From the NCBI GenBank assembly GCA_003508835.1, contig PUFA01000684.1:51593-115592 (forward strand): a stretch of 64,000 bases of DNA, written 5' to 3'. Positions 1 to 10,942 of the stretch are shown one piece after another; position 1 is the stretch's first letter, and each line of letters opens with the position of its first letter. A program made the translations under genes and the position numbers. Below the pieces are notes generated by a model. It saw only the letters and a program-made list of their open reading frames with translations, ran no database searches and was not told the origin of the DNA. The stretch comes from Eonycteris spelaea (lineage: Eukaryota; Chordata; Mammalia; Chiroptera; Pteropodidae).

Positions 1-1780
1 AGAATATATTTAGAATGTAAAATTTGATATTTTTTGATTTATTTATACTCATGAAACCATCGTGACAATCAAGATAATAAATATATCCATTGCCTACACA
101 ACTATCCTAGTACCCTTTTGGAATTCTACCCTCCATTTTCTCTCTGCCTCCTTCCTTAAGCAACTGTTGATTTGTATTTTGTCACTAAACTAAGTTGCAT
201 TTTCTCGAGTTTCATTTATATAAATAGAATCACAAAAAAATATATATACTCTTTTTGTCTGTCTTCTTTCATGTACAATAATTATTTTGAGAATCATCTT
301 TGTTGTGTAGTTATTTTTTCTTGTTGCTGAGTACTTCTCCATTGCATGGATATACTGCCATTTGTTTATCCCTTCATTGATTGTTGAGATTTTTTTTGTT
401 CCCAGTTTGGGGCTGCGATGGTAAAGATGCTATGAACATTCAAATGACAGTCTTTAAATTACATATACTTTTTAAAAACTGTGAAATGCCAATTTTATTA
501 CATATAAAGTACACTCTCACAGAATTTTGACAATTCTCAGTAATGAGAAAAGTTTGGTGATTATTTTCATTCGTCCTTGTTGAAATATGTGTTCATAATA
601 AATTAATCTTTCTTTCTTTTACAGTAGCTCTTTTAAATTTTTTAATTTCTTTCAATTACAGTTGGCATATAATTTTATATTAGTTTCAGGTACACAACAT
701 AGTGATTAGGCATTTATATAACGTATAAAGTGATCACCCCAATAAGCTGTATATATTTTAACCTTTAATCACATATATTTTATTTTTATTTACTAAATTC
801 TAGGCATGGATTATATAGTGGACACTGCCAAACAATTTCCAAGGTGATGGTACTATTTTTAATTCCTACAAGCAGCATACAAGAGTTACAGCTGTTTTAC
901 ATCTTTGTTAACACTTAGGTTGGTCATGTTTTAATTTTAGTCAGTTTAACAGATGCGTAGCAGGATCTCTGATGTTATGATCACTGATGTTATACATCAA
1001 TATATATGCTTATTTGCCATGGCATATCTTTTTTTGGGGAATATCTGTTCAAATTGTCTATTCCTCTCCTATTTTTATATATTCTGGATACCAGTCTCTT
1101 ATTAGATATGTGATTTCAAAATATTTTTCCAGTAACTGGCTTATCTTTTCCTTCTTTTAACAGTATTTTTAAAGAGGAGTGTTCTTAATGTTTTTGAAGT
1201 CCAATTAATTAATTTTGACTTTTTGGGTCATACTTTTGTGGATGTATCTAAAAAGTATTGCCCTAATTGAAATTAACCAAGATTTCTTCCTATATTTTCT
1301 TCTAAGAATTTTATAATTTTAAGTTCTTTAGGTCCACAATACATTTTAAGTTAATTTTTGTGTATGGTGTGAAGTATGGATTGAAGTTCATTACATATAT
1401 GAATATCCAATTTTTATAGCACCAGTTGTTAAAAAGACTATGCATTCTCCACTGACTTGCCTTTACACCTTTGTCAAAAAACAATTTATCATACATGTGT
1501 GGCTCCATTTTTGAAAGGTCTTATCTGTTCCATTGATCTATGTATCTGTATTAACACCATTAACACCCATATCTTGATTAATAAACCTGTATACATCTTG
1601 AAGTCAAGCAATGTCTTCCAATTTTGTTCTCTAAGAAATGTTTCTACATTGCTTCTTCAGTGTTCCTTAGCTTGATACACTTTTATTTTCAAGACCTGGT
1701 GCCAACCAATTTATTCAACTTTTCCATATACTATTCCTTTGTAAACACTATATACTTTATCCAGTTCTGTAAATATGTCT
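1..1780 (-). mobile_element. Old L1 (L1M-type) 3' UTR and ORF2 remnant
   Basis: Read on the minus strand, this stretch has the order of an L1 3' end followed by the ORF2 C-terminal part. Typical reversed L1 phrases are seen near 330-440 (a 'starting to count as test stub' region with the TTGCTGAGTA type motif), 1020-1150 and 1290-1620. The copy is heavily diverged and has no reading frame worth naming. A younger L1 tail appears to sit inside it at about 630-775. Identification rests on recognising the L1 3' half; the subfamily is not resolved. Confidence 0.6.
630..775 (-). mobile_element. Short 5'-truncated L1 tail nested in older L1
   Basis: A run with 'TTAGTTTCAGGTACACAAC' followed by a TGATTAGGCATTTATA-type block matches in layout the L1 3' ends at 39180 and 48510 in this same window, in the same reversed orientation. 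It breaks the older L1 on either side. Boundaries are approximate because no clean target-site duplication was seen. Confidence 0.55.
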
Positions 1781-1934
1781 AATGCTTTTCAGATCCATGC
1801 CTTTGGTGAAGTGGTTCTCTCTGCCTAGAATGACCATCTCACATGATTGGAACAAACCCAAACATACCTCAATCTTTATAGGAACATTTAAATAATAATT
1901 ATGATGATGGAAATAATGTCAAATTAAGTATTTA

Positions 1935-2150
1935 TGTTTTCTTAGAATTATTTCATTTAATCCTGATAACAAATCTGCGAAGATGATGATATTTTCCTTA
2001 TTTTAGACATTAGGAAACTGAGATACAGGGTGCTTTAGCCAACTATCCAAGGCCATACTTGGTCAGTGGCAGAGCTAGGATCTGAGCTAAAGTTGGCTTG
2101 ACTCTGAAACCCCATCTTGACCACAGGCAGGTCTGCTATCCTCACTATAC
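1935..2150 (+). repeat. MIR SINE
   Basis: The order is MIR-like: an ATTTCATTTAATCCTGATAAC block, a GAAACTGAGATACAGGG block, a CCAAGGCCATACTTGGTCAG block, then GTGGCAGAGCTAGGATCTGA and a pyrimidine-rich end. This is the core and right part of a MIR in forward orientation, at the divergence expected of such an old tRNA-derived SINE. Confidence 0.8.
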
Positions 2151-2189
2151 ATCATCAGCACAGTCTTATCCTTAGGGTTAACTGTGTTT

Positions 2190-3068
2190 ACAAAAGCATA
2201 TGAAACTTTTTAGTTTGTTATAGTCTCATTTGTTTAAATTTGTTTTTTCCCTTATTCGAGGGAACATATACAAAAATATATTTCTCAGATCAATGTCAAA
2301 TAGTTTACTTCCTATGTTTTCTTCTAGGAGTTTTATGGTTGCAGGACTTACCTTTAAATTTTAACCCAGTTTATTTTACTTTTGTATATGGTGTAAGTGA
2401 GTAGCCTGGTTTCATTTTTTTTTTTACGTGTATCTGTCCAGTTTTCCCAATATCACTTGCTACAGAGACTATCATTACTCCAGTGTATATTTTTACATTA
2501 TATTTGTCATAGATTAGTTGACCACATAAGACAGGGTTTATTTCCAGGCTCTCTACTCTGTTCCATTTATCTATATGTCTATTTTTGTGCCAATATCATA
2601 CTATTAGATTGTTATAGCTTTGTAGTATAGTTTGAGATCAGGGAGCATGATACCTCCAAGTTTGTTCTTGTTTCCCAAGATTGCTCTGGTTATTTAGGGT
2701 CTCTTGTTGTTCCATATAAATTTTAGAATTATTTGTTCTAGTTCTGAGAAGAATGACATTGATATTTTGATATAAATTGCATTAAATATGTACATTGCTT
2801 TGGGTAGTATTGTCATTTTAACAGAATTAATAATTCCAACCCTTGAGTTTGGTATACCCTTTCATTTTTTATGTGTTCTTCAACTTCTTTCCTCAATGGC
2901 TTATAGTTTTTAGAGTACAGGCATTTCACCTCCTTGGTTGAGTTTATTCTTATGTATTTTATTCTTTTTGGTGCAATTGTACATAAGATTGTTTTCTTCA
3001 TTTCTCCTTCTGATTGTTCATTATTAGTCTATAGGAAAATGACATATTTCTGTATATTAATTTTCTAT
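2190..3068 (-). mobile_element. L1 ORF2 segment, inverted half of a twin-primed L1
   Basis: On the minus strand this reads as the part of L1 ORF2 between the reverse transcriptase and the C-terminal domain. It ends near 2190 with an 'aactaaaaag' block that also opens the plus-strand piece at 3069. The two pieces are therefore adjacent in L1 coordinates but in opposite orientation, which is the signature of twin priming. Stops and small indels break the frame; nothing is translatable for long. Confidence 0.75.
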
Positions 3069-3719
3069 TAAACTAAAAAGCTTTCTGCATAGTAAGAAAA
3101 CCTTCAATAAAACAAAAACGTAACATACTGGATGGAAAATACATTCACAAGTGATATATCTGATAAGGTATTTATATCCAAAAAATATAAGAAACTCATT
3201 ACAACTCAGTAACAAAAAAATAGATTAAATAAACAATCCAACTGAAAAATGGACAGAGGACATGAAAAGACATTTCTCCAAAGAAGACATACAGGTTGCC
3301 AACAGACATGAAAGATGCTCAACATCACTAATCATCAAAAAAGTGCAAATCAAAACCATAATGAGATACCACCTCACACCAGTCAGAATGGCTATTATCA
3401 AAAAGTCAACAAATGATATGTGTTGGCAAAGATGTGGAGAAAAGGGATCTGCGCTCTGTTGGTGGGACTGAAAATGGTGCAGCCCTTACGGAAAAGAGTA
3501 TGGATATTCTTTTTAAAAAAACTAAAAAATAGATATACCATACAATCTAGCAATTCAACTTCTGGGCATTTATCTCATAGAAAACAAAAAACACTAATTC
3601 AAACAGATATAATGCACCCTTATGTCCATTGTATCATTATATATAATAGCTAAAATATGGAAGCAATCTAGGTGTCCATTGATAGATGAAGGTATAAAGA
3701 AAATATGAGATCCATGCAT
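3069..3719 (+). mobile_element. L1 ORF2 C-terminus, plus-strand part of same L1
   Basis: The forward strand carries the L1 ORF2 end with the phrase translating near [13 protein letters not shown] and, later, [15 protein letters not shown], followed by a 'SGHLSHRKQ' region. These are standard C-terminal ORF2 landmarks. Frame is lost in several places. The element is cut at about 3720 by a solo LTR and resumes at 4195. Confidence 0.8.
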
Positions 3720-4194
3720 TGTAAAAGTGAAAAAATTCTTGGGTAAATTAGTCACGAGGGCAACAGGGAGCAGTGATATCTTCAAGCGCCAGCTCCCAAG
3801 AAAGAAATTAAAAATGCAAACAACATCACCGCCAGGATGCAGATAACAGAACTGGCTACCAGGCCCTGTTTGCTATAAGATTTAAGAGTCCCCCAGAAAC
3901 AACATTTTTGCACCAGACAAATAAAACAGCCAACTTCTGTTTCTATAATCTGTTTAATGTTTAACTAGGGTGTAGTTGTAAGAGATGTCCTGTGCAAAGA
4001 TATACTAATGACTAACTTCTGCTTCTGTAAACCTGCTTGCTTGTTTGATGTGGTTTTAGGCTTTATAAACTACCTTCTCTGAAAGCTCGGGCTGATTATC
4101 TAGTGGGGAAGAGGTCAGTCGCCAGCGGGCTAATAAAGGCTCATAATTAATCTCAATTGGCTCCGTGGGTCTCAGATTTAAACGAGCCACAACA
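3720..4194 (+). repeat. Solo LTR A (unassigned endogenous retrovirus)
   Basis: The segment starts TGT and ends CACAACA, lies inside an L1, and has LTR organisation: a U3-like region with a roughly 70-bp internal duplication (two 'AACTTCTGYTTCT' blocks at about 3931 and 4014), a TATAAA at 4064-4069 and an AATAAA at 4132-4137. A related copy lies at 5066-5349. L1 sequence continues on both sides, so this is an insertion. No internal retroviral sequence adjoins it. The family name is not known to me, and no convincing target-site duplication was found. Confidence 0.65.
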
Positions 4195-4680
4195 GTATGT
4201 GTGTGTATATATATTTGTAAATATATATTAATATATATATATATATACAACAAAATATTGTGCAGAAATAAAAAATAAAATCTTGTCATTTGCATAACAT
4301 GGATGGATCTAGAGTGTATTATGTTATGTAAAATAAGTCGGTCAAGAAGAAAAATACTATATCATTTTCACTTATACATGAAAAATAAAAACAAGACAAA
4401 TGAACAAACAAAGCAAAACAAAAACAGATTCATAGAAACAAAGACCAAAGGATGGCTGCTAGAAGATTTGGAGGTAGGAGAGGAGTGAAAATGATGAAGG
4501 GAAATATAATCAATAATATTGTGATAAGTTTGCATGGTGACAGATGATTACTAGAATTAGTGGGATGATCACATTGTAAGGTACAAAAGTACCAAATAAA
4601 CTATTTTGTACACCTGAAACTAATATAACCAATACAATATTGTATGCCAGCTGTAGTTAAATTTAAAAAAATAAAAGAAT
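4195..4680 (+). mobile_element. L1 3' end continuing after solo LTR A
   Basis: The sequence resumes the L1 3' end: a TATA/TGTG-rich patch replacing the 'cacatatatacaatg' site, then the ATAACATGGATGGATCTAGA block, the polypurine-like block near 4460-4490, and the terminal TTTTGTACACCTGAAACTAA stretch with an A-rich tail ending about 4680. Confidence 0.8.
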
Positions 4681-5065
4681 AGAAATAGTAAAATTGAACA
4701 TATTACAAATTAAATGGTTGATTTGAGTATAATTTTTCTCTCCAATACAAATTAATAGAGATTTTTTTACTTCCTGATGGGAGACATAGTACTATTAAGT
4801 AGCTGGCATTTTCTAGACTCTACATATAAGAAATTCTTGCCCATTTATTGGAAAGAGACTGCTTCATTCTCACTTTTGTTTGACAACTGTTTTGGATCTG
4901 GAAACTTTAAAATACCAAATCCATGTCTGGATATCCAAAGATATTTTCCTCTAAGGGAATGAGAGGAGAAAGCTCTATACACAGTATATAAGTTTAAATA
5001 AATAATAAATAAATAGATAGATAGATAATAGATAAATAGATAAAAAGTCAGCAGGTATCTGTATG
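4681..5065. other. No gene seen; includes short GATA/AAATA repeat
   Basis: Unique-looking AT-rich sequence. An AAATA/GATA-type simple repeat lies at about 4990-5045. I recognise no coding or repeat family here. Confidence 0.5.
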
Positions 5066-5349
5066 TGTTAAGGGGGGAAATTTTCGAATGGCCAACTTCT
5101 GCTTGCTTGTTTAATGTTTAACCAGGGTGTAGTTTTAGGAGATATCCTGTGCAAAGATATGCTAATGGCTAACTTCTGCTTCCTGTAAACCTGCTTGCTT
5201 GTTTGATGTAGTAGGCTTTATAAACTGCCTCCTCTGGAAGCTCAGGCTGATTATCTAGTGGGGAGAGGCAGTGCCTGGCAATGCTGGCTAATAAGGCTCA
5301 TAATTTATCTCAATTGCTCCGTGGGTATTAGATTTTGAAGGTGCCACAA
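5066..5349 (+). repeat. Solo LTR B, shortened relative of LTR A
   Basis: It shares with LTR A the TGT-type start, the repeated 'CTTCTGCTT' U3 blocks, GGTGTAGTTTTAGGAGATAT, a TATAAA at 5219-5224, the GCTGATTATCTAGTGGGGA block and the end GTGCCACAATA. It lacks roughly 200 bp of the U3 seen in A, and the poly(A) signal of A is AATAAG here. Same orientation, about 900 bp downstream of A; the sequence between them is L1 and unique DNA, not retroviral, so they look like two separate insertions. Confidence 0.6.
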
Positions 5350-6094
5350 TATGTGTATTGGGGGCAGGAAGTGTGATGATAGGAAGTATCCAGGAAACCA
5401 TGCTAACATTCTCATTCGGTGGTGTTTTCTCTAAAATAATCTACTGTTGTATTTCCTGTTTCCGATTGATGCTAATTATGGGGAAAATATTTTGGATGGG
5501 ATTATTTTCCACTGTAACTTCCTTGGCATTATTTCTTAACAAGGAAAAGGATTCTGAGATAAACATACACACTGGTCAAAAAAATAGATTTTAATTAATA
5601 AATAAGAAATTAGACTCAAATAGATATTGGATTTTTGGAAGGCAATTGCCTATGTAACTGCTTTGGTTCCGATAAAACCTTTGTGATATTTACCCACCAT
5701 TCCTTACAGTAAAAAAAAAAAAATAAAAAGAAGCATTCCTTGACTGATATGGAATATATGTGTGTGGTTTAAATGTTGTATATTAAGATAATAAGCAAAA
5801 CTTTTTAAAAAAATAGAATGGTAAAAATACTGCGTTTCAGGGAAAACAATCTGCATAAGAAAGTACAAATGTCATAAGTAGAGATAGGAATCCTCTGTGA
5901 ACCAATCATTTTCTGGCAGCCTAGAAAAATAATCCTGCTTCATCTTGGCCCCTGACTCACTAATTTTAATGCGCTTCTCTCAGTTTTTCTAGAGTAGATG
6001 TAATATATTCTTACTCATCTTACATTGACACTTTTTTTTTTAGTAACAACGAGCTAGTTTCCATGACTATTTATTGACTTCCCCCATATAGTTT
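5350..6094. other. No recognisable element
   Basis: Unique-looking AT-rich DNA with a short poly(A)-rich patch near 5710-5735. Open frames here are short and without recognisable motifs. Confidence 0.45.
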
Positions 6095-6385
6095 ACTGGT
6101 TAAGTTTTAACTTTATTTCAGTACTACCTGGGTTTTAAATTCTTGCCTTACAACTTCACAGCTATGAAACTGCAAAAAAGTTACTTAACCTCTCTATATA
6201 TCATTTTGTATTCCTATTCAATGAGAATACTAATATTTTTCACTCGTCCATAGGGTGCTTTATTAGATTAAAAATAATTAATAAGTGTAATATTTGTAAA
6301 GATTGTAAAACAGTACTTAGCACATGGGTAGTGACATTGTAGTTTTAGCTACTACCATTGATCTCAGTCTTCGTGATTTTGTAGG
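6095..6385 (+). repeat. MIR SINE, near full length
   Basis: The forward strand shows 'CTGGGTTTTAAATTCTTGCC', then GTTACTTAACCTCTCTATAT, an AATGAGAATACTAATATT block and 'GTAAAACAGTACTTAGCACA', in the order of MIR. This is one of the better preserved ancient SINEs in the window. Confidence 0.8.
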
Positions 6386-7069
6386 TCTAATTTTACCTCT
6401 CATGATCCAAGTGTGACATGCGGATGAGACCCAGCTAATATTTATATTCTATCATTTTGGCATAATAATTGGACCAGGGATAAATACATGATTCAAGTTG
6501 ATCCAATCAACTAATTCTATAATGTTTACTTTAATGACTGGAAAGATAAAATTTTCTTTCTACTGCGTCTCCTAAGGTATATATAAAAGTCTAGAGACGC
6601 TAGAAGCCATATTGTCATTTTAAGGAAAGAATCAGCTTAAGAGTGAAGCTGGCAAAAAGGACAGGACAGCCTTAGATAGGAAGATACATTTATCATGATA
6701 TTGTTTGAGAACTTGGATCAAGCATTTCCTAAGTGATATATGTCTGGACTTTGCCAATACTCAAACAGATTAGCCAGAATGAGATCAATCACTTATAAGT
6801 GAAAAACTTCCTATTACTATGGTATCTCACCTTCTTCACTTATCCTGTATTTTTACCATGTGTGTGTCTAGAGAAATACTCAGCTGTCTAGCTATAACAG
6901 CTATAAAGTCATATGATATAGTGTGAAAAACAATATATATATATATATACACATATGTGTGTGTGTGTGTATGTATATAATTTATGAGCTATTCAAGAAA
7001 CTGAGTTAGCCAAAATCTGAGTATGAACTAATTTTTGCTGAGATTGTGAAGTAAAAATTATGCACCAAC
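6386..7069. other. No recognisable element; AT/TG simple repeat inside
   Basis: Unique-looking sequence. An alternating AT then TG tract lies at about 6930-6980. No supported gene. Confidence 0.45.
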
Positions 7070-7074
7070 CATTT

Positions 7075-7200
7075 GATCTACTGTCTTCATTTAGTAAATG
7101 CAGAAACCAACTTAGGGTAATTAAATTGTTTTATATTTTAATATGATAGAGATGCTAAGGCCTAGAACTTAGGTCATATGACTTTGTATCACATTTCTTT
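7075..7200 (+). repeat. MIR-like SINE fragment
   Basis: 'GTCTTCATTTAGTAAATGCAG' followed by a degenerate GAAAC...TTAGGGTAATTAAATTG and TAGAACTTAGGTCATATGAC follows the MIR core order. Divergence is high, so this is a tentative call. Confidence 0.45.
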
Positions 7201-8202
7201 CCATATAGCATGCTGGATTTCATTAAAGTAAAATAAATTCAGATGAAATGTAATATGGAGCCTCCTCATGAATTATATAGTATATACAGGTCAGTAACTA
7301 TCTAAAAACTACCATTCAGATCCTAGGGCTCAAGTGATTATTTGTGACTAGAAAACATTGTTAACAGTTACAATTTCCTCTCTGTATTTTGGATCATTGA
7401 CTTTTCTAAGAGGCCTCTAAAATGTGGTTAAACTGCATTGAATTTCAGAAGCTTTGAAGCATCTAAAATATCTCCTTCAGAATACATAAAAGTCAGTGCT
7501 AAGTAAGTATTGCAAACCTTGTTTTATAAAATATTAACAAATGTTTCCAAACTAAATTGCATTTTTTTTTTTTCTTCATATGTATATGAATAAAGAAGAG
7601 CTCTTTGGTACAGTCAAGGAGTACTTATTTACATAAAAATAAAAAGCAGTTGCTGCAGTTGAGCAGTTGCAGATCAAAACAGTTCATATAGTGAACGAAC
7701 TTCTTAAATTATGTTTTTAAAAGATTTTGACTTTAGAAACCGCCTCTATAAACCTGAATTTCCTATTTGCCTTTCTTTTTCTCTTTTCTGCAAACATATT
7801 CCCAGTTCCCCAGCAGGTCCACACAGATGGTTGCCTTATTGTGACAGAAGCAAAAATGCTACACTAATGGTTAAGGGATTAAAAATCCTCTTGGTAGCAG
7901 TGGTATATGTTACCAGTTAATTGTTGCACTAGAAGCTACCTTACTATTTTAAAACATGGACTCATTTTACATGCTTTCTTCACAGCAGTATGAAATGCCA
8001 AATTTGTTGGGATAAGTTTTTAATTTAGTTTGAAAAAAAATAGTCATAAAGAGACAATTCTTCCATACTATCTATGTATCTAAGTAAGAGTGGATTATAA
8101 TATCATTTCTGGTTAAAAGGAGTCTGTATTTGCTCTGTATTCAAGAAGACTTATGTGAATAGCACACGGTGCCCTAGAAATGATAAATTATTTTAGTACC
8201 TT
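7201..8202. other. Left flank of the provirus, no gene seen
   Basis: Unique-looking AT-rich DNA with scattered T- and A-runs. A short open frame of about 70 codons near 7711 has no recognisable motif. I see no repeat family. Confidence 0.45.
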
Positions 8203-8620
8203 TGCTAGGTAGCTAGTCAGATATGAGCGACAAGGGGGAAACAAAGGAATAGGGGTCCAGCCTAGAAAAATGCTCAAAGAACAGCCCAGGGTCAAAGTTA
8301 TAGCACCCAGGTGTCAATCAAAACGAACTCACTTTCCAATCACTCAGGAATGCCTTTGGACCACTCCATCACGGCCTGCAAATGTAATGCAGACCTCTCC
8401 CTCTCCCAGGGTTACAGCTCTCCAGCTTCCCAGGCTGTAACCTCATTTCCACGTGGCTGGCTAGTTTTAGGCTTGACTTGTCTTCTACCTCATACTGTGT
8501 TTTTAATAAACAAATATTTCTCATATTCACCAAGTTGAAATTCATTTCTTTGGCAGTGAAAAGGACTCAGAGGTGCGTGTGTTACCGAACTCCCATTGCT
8601 CTAATGGTAACAGCTTTTTC
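8203..8620 (+). repeat. 5' LTR of the provirus
   Basis: The start TGCTAGGTAGCTAGTCAG aligns with the 3' LTR start at 16187, and U3 stays alignable for about 180 bp (for example GGAATGCCTTTGGA near 8348 and 16335). An AATAAA lies at about 8503-8508. The right edge is set by the primer-binding site at 8621; a CA at 8611-8612 is the likelier original terminus. Beyond about 8385 the sequence no longer resembles the other LTR. Confidence 0.75.
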
Positions 8621-8642
8621 TGGTGCTCTGAACTTGGATCCC
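8621..8642 (+). other. Primer-binding site, tRNA-His-like
   Basis: TGGTGCTCTGAACTTGGATC follows the 5' LTR directly. A site complementary to tRNA-His would begin TGGTGCCGTGACTCGGAT; the match is good but has several differences, so the primer assignment is moderate. The position, immediately 3' of the LTR, is as expected for a plus-strand provirus. Confidence 0.6.
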
Positions 8643-8830
8643 TTATCTTGGTAAGCAAATGAGCCTGGTCTCTCTCAACTGGAGGCTCTTCCATCTCTCC
8701 TCTTAATCTTTCCTCTCAAAGGGATGAGGGCATCCCTTTCTCACAACTCCCTCCTGTTTCTTAATTCCTTCACCAGTGGTCCTAAGTCCCCCTCCCATGC
8801 CAAAGGGGACAGTATTTTCCCACACCGGAA

Positions 8831-8990
8831 AAGCTTCTCTCACTGCAGAGAGCCACACTGTCCCTTGTTGGAGAAAAGAGCGGCTCTCTCAAGCCAGAGA
8901 GCCACAAAATTGCCTTTATCATGCCGGAAAGGACGGCTATCTCTTGCCAGACAGCCATAAGTACTGTGTAGTCTCCCACGCTGGAGATTC
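8831..8990 (+). repeat. Triplicated hairpin block in the proviral leader
   Basis: Three units at about 50-bp spacing each hold an inverted repeat: a weak one at 8833-8854, a perfect 8-bp stem at 8882-8889 with 8896-8903 (GGCTCTCT / AGAGAGCC, 6-nt loop), and a stem with one mismatch at 8935-8942 with 8949-8956. Each is preceded by a GGAAAA- or GGAAAG-like run and followed by CCACA or CCATA. In this position such structures could serve RNA dimerisation or packaging; that role is inference. Confidence 0.65.
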
Positions 8991-9414
8991 ATTTCTTCCC
9001 CCCTCCTCCGCAATCTCCTTTGTTTTCAGACACCCGGCGCCGCCGTCTTATCTTTAAGCACCTCTCAGTTCCATTCCCCCACTGGGAAAATCTACCACTC
9101 TAGATCTAGGCTTTCTCCGAAGCCACTCTTTTTTTCACTAAGGTTTTTTGTTTGTTTGTTTGTTTTTTCCACTTTATTGTGCACTCGTTTTATTTTCTTT
9201 TCGTATTATCTCCTAAATGTACCAATTTAAGATTGCTTACTGTTACTTATCGCTTGCAAGTAAAGGACGTATGAGTTATTTTCTAACTCAATAGCTTTCT
9301 TGCAAACAGAGAAATGTAACACAGTCACCGCTGTCGCCAACTCAGGCCTAGAGGGGAAAAAAGGGCACTTTTAAATTTTAGCAGCTCGACTTTCAAGCCG
9401 TGCGCTGCCACCAC

Positions 9415-9433
9415 TCCCGCCACCTGGTGGCCA
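9415..9433 (-). promoter_or_regulatory. Candidate CTCF-binding motif
   Basis: The minus strand reads TGGCCACCAGGTGGCGGGA. Against the standard 19-bp CTCF core YGRCCASYAGRKGGCRSYR this has one mismatch, next to the last base. It lies in a CpG-containing patch between the hairpin leader and the gag start. Occupancy cannot be judged from sequence. Confidence 0.5.
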
Positions 9434-9529
9434 CTAGCAGCGTCTGCGCCGAATCATTACTTAAAGTTTTCTGTTGTCCTTTAACCGACCCTCAGTGCCT
9501 TCTGAGTCCTTAGCTGTGTTTTAACTCAA

Positions 9530-10942
9530 TGGATTCAATTTGACCCACAGACTCTGAAGAAACATAGATTGATTTTCTTTTGCAACACCATTTGGCCACT
9601 ATATAAACTCCATGATGGGGAGACCTGGCCTGTTAATGGGAGCCTTGACTATAACAGCATAATCCAATTAGATCTTTATTGCAAATGCCAGGATAAATGG
9701 TCAGAAATCCCTTACGTTCAAATCTTTTTTACTCCAAGAAAATAATCCTCTTTTACAGAAACGCGAACTAGCCACTGTGGCTTTACTTAATACTAACAAG
9801 ACAACTCCTTCTGAGTTTACTACAATGAATAGCCTGAACAGTCGGCTCCTCCTCAGCCTCCTAGTACTGCTCCCTCTATTTAACTAAAAAGCTCCCCCAT
9901 ACTCCCGGGAAAGCTCCTACCACCATCTGAGGCTAACCCTATACCTCTTGAAAAAGTTTGCCCTCTAGTGGAAATTCACGGAGGAGAATATGGACCTTGG
10001 CTTGTCCACGAACCTTTTTCTCTCACAGAACTTAAGCATATCAAGGCAGACTTAGGAAACTACTCTGACAACCCTGATGGGTATATTGATACCTTTCAAC
10101 GTATCATGTTTGTTTATGACCTAACCTGGAAGGATACCATGGTTATTCTGAGACAAACCTTATTAGACACCGAAAGGAACAGAGTTTTGTGGGAGGCCAG
10201 GAAGTACACTGATGACCTCCGTCTATCCAATCCCAAGTACCCTATAGGAGAAACAGCTGTACCTCCCATAGACCTCAGGTAGGATTATAACAATTTCTGA
10301 ATATGAGAAAGAGACCATTTCATTATCCGTTTTAGGGCTGGGCTTAAAGCAGGACAACAAAAAGTTATTAGCTATATGAAATAACAGCAATTACTCAAGG
10401 CCCAGAGGAAAACTCTATAGTCTTTCTGGAGATGCTGCAAGAGGCCCTCATTAAGCATACTAACTTAGACTTAAGCTCATAAGAAAGCCAAGTCATTATG
10501 AAAGAGAAGTTTCTAACCCAATTGGCTCCAGACATTAGGCAGAAACTCCAAAAGATCATCCAGGAGCCTGGAGTAACTTTAGATGAGAAGTTAACTGCTG
10601 TCACTGATGTTTTTTTTTAATAACCATGACCAGGTGCTACAGGCCACATCTCATGAGAAGAAACAGCGGAAAGCTGTTAGACACACCTGAATGTTAGCGG
10701 CCCTTAGAGGCCAGTTTCACTCCACATCTACTGTAGCCCATCTCCCAACAGAGAAGAACCCATTGAGGTGCAACATTTGCTGCCAACTTGGTCACTCAGC
10801 CAAGAAGTGTCCCAACAAGGACAGGACTTCCAGATCTGCTTGCTACAAGTGTCAGCAGTTGGGTCATTGGGCTGCTCTCTGCCCCAAGAGTCGAAGGACT
10901 CCTTGGTCAGAGACATGCACAGGCTATCCGATGGTTGCATAG
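9530..10942 (+). pseudogene. gag: Proviral gag, disrupted
   Basis: Gag is the retroviral structural polyprotein (matrix, capsid, nucleocapsid). A matrix remnant lies near 9570-9742 and ends at an in-frame TAA at 9743. The capsid N-terminal part is open at 9968-10282 and begins near PFSLTELKHIKADLG, a gammaretroviral capsid signature, ending at TAG. The capsid C-terminal part with a major-homology-like QG..E..F block near 10396 is in another frame and carries stops. Nucleocapsid (open 10691-10942) has two CCHC zinc knuckles, at 10769-10810 and 10841-10882, both with intact C-X2-C-X4-H-X4-C spacing. MA, CA-N and NC share one frame; the middle does not. The start codon is not certain. Confidence 0.85.

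Noticed and set aside
8724..9057. Overlapping open frames in the proviral leader
   Set aside because: They follow from the repeated hairpin block and occur on both strands; no retroviral protein is known to me with this content.
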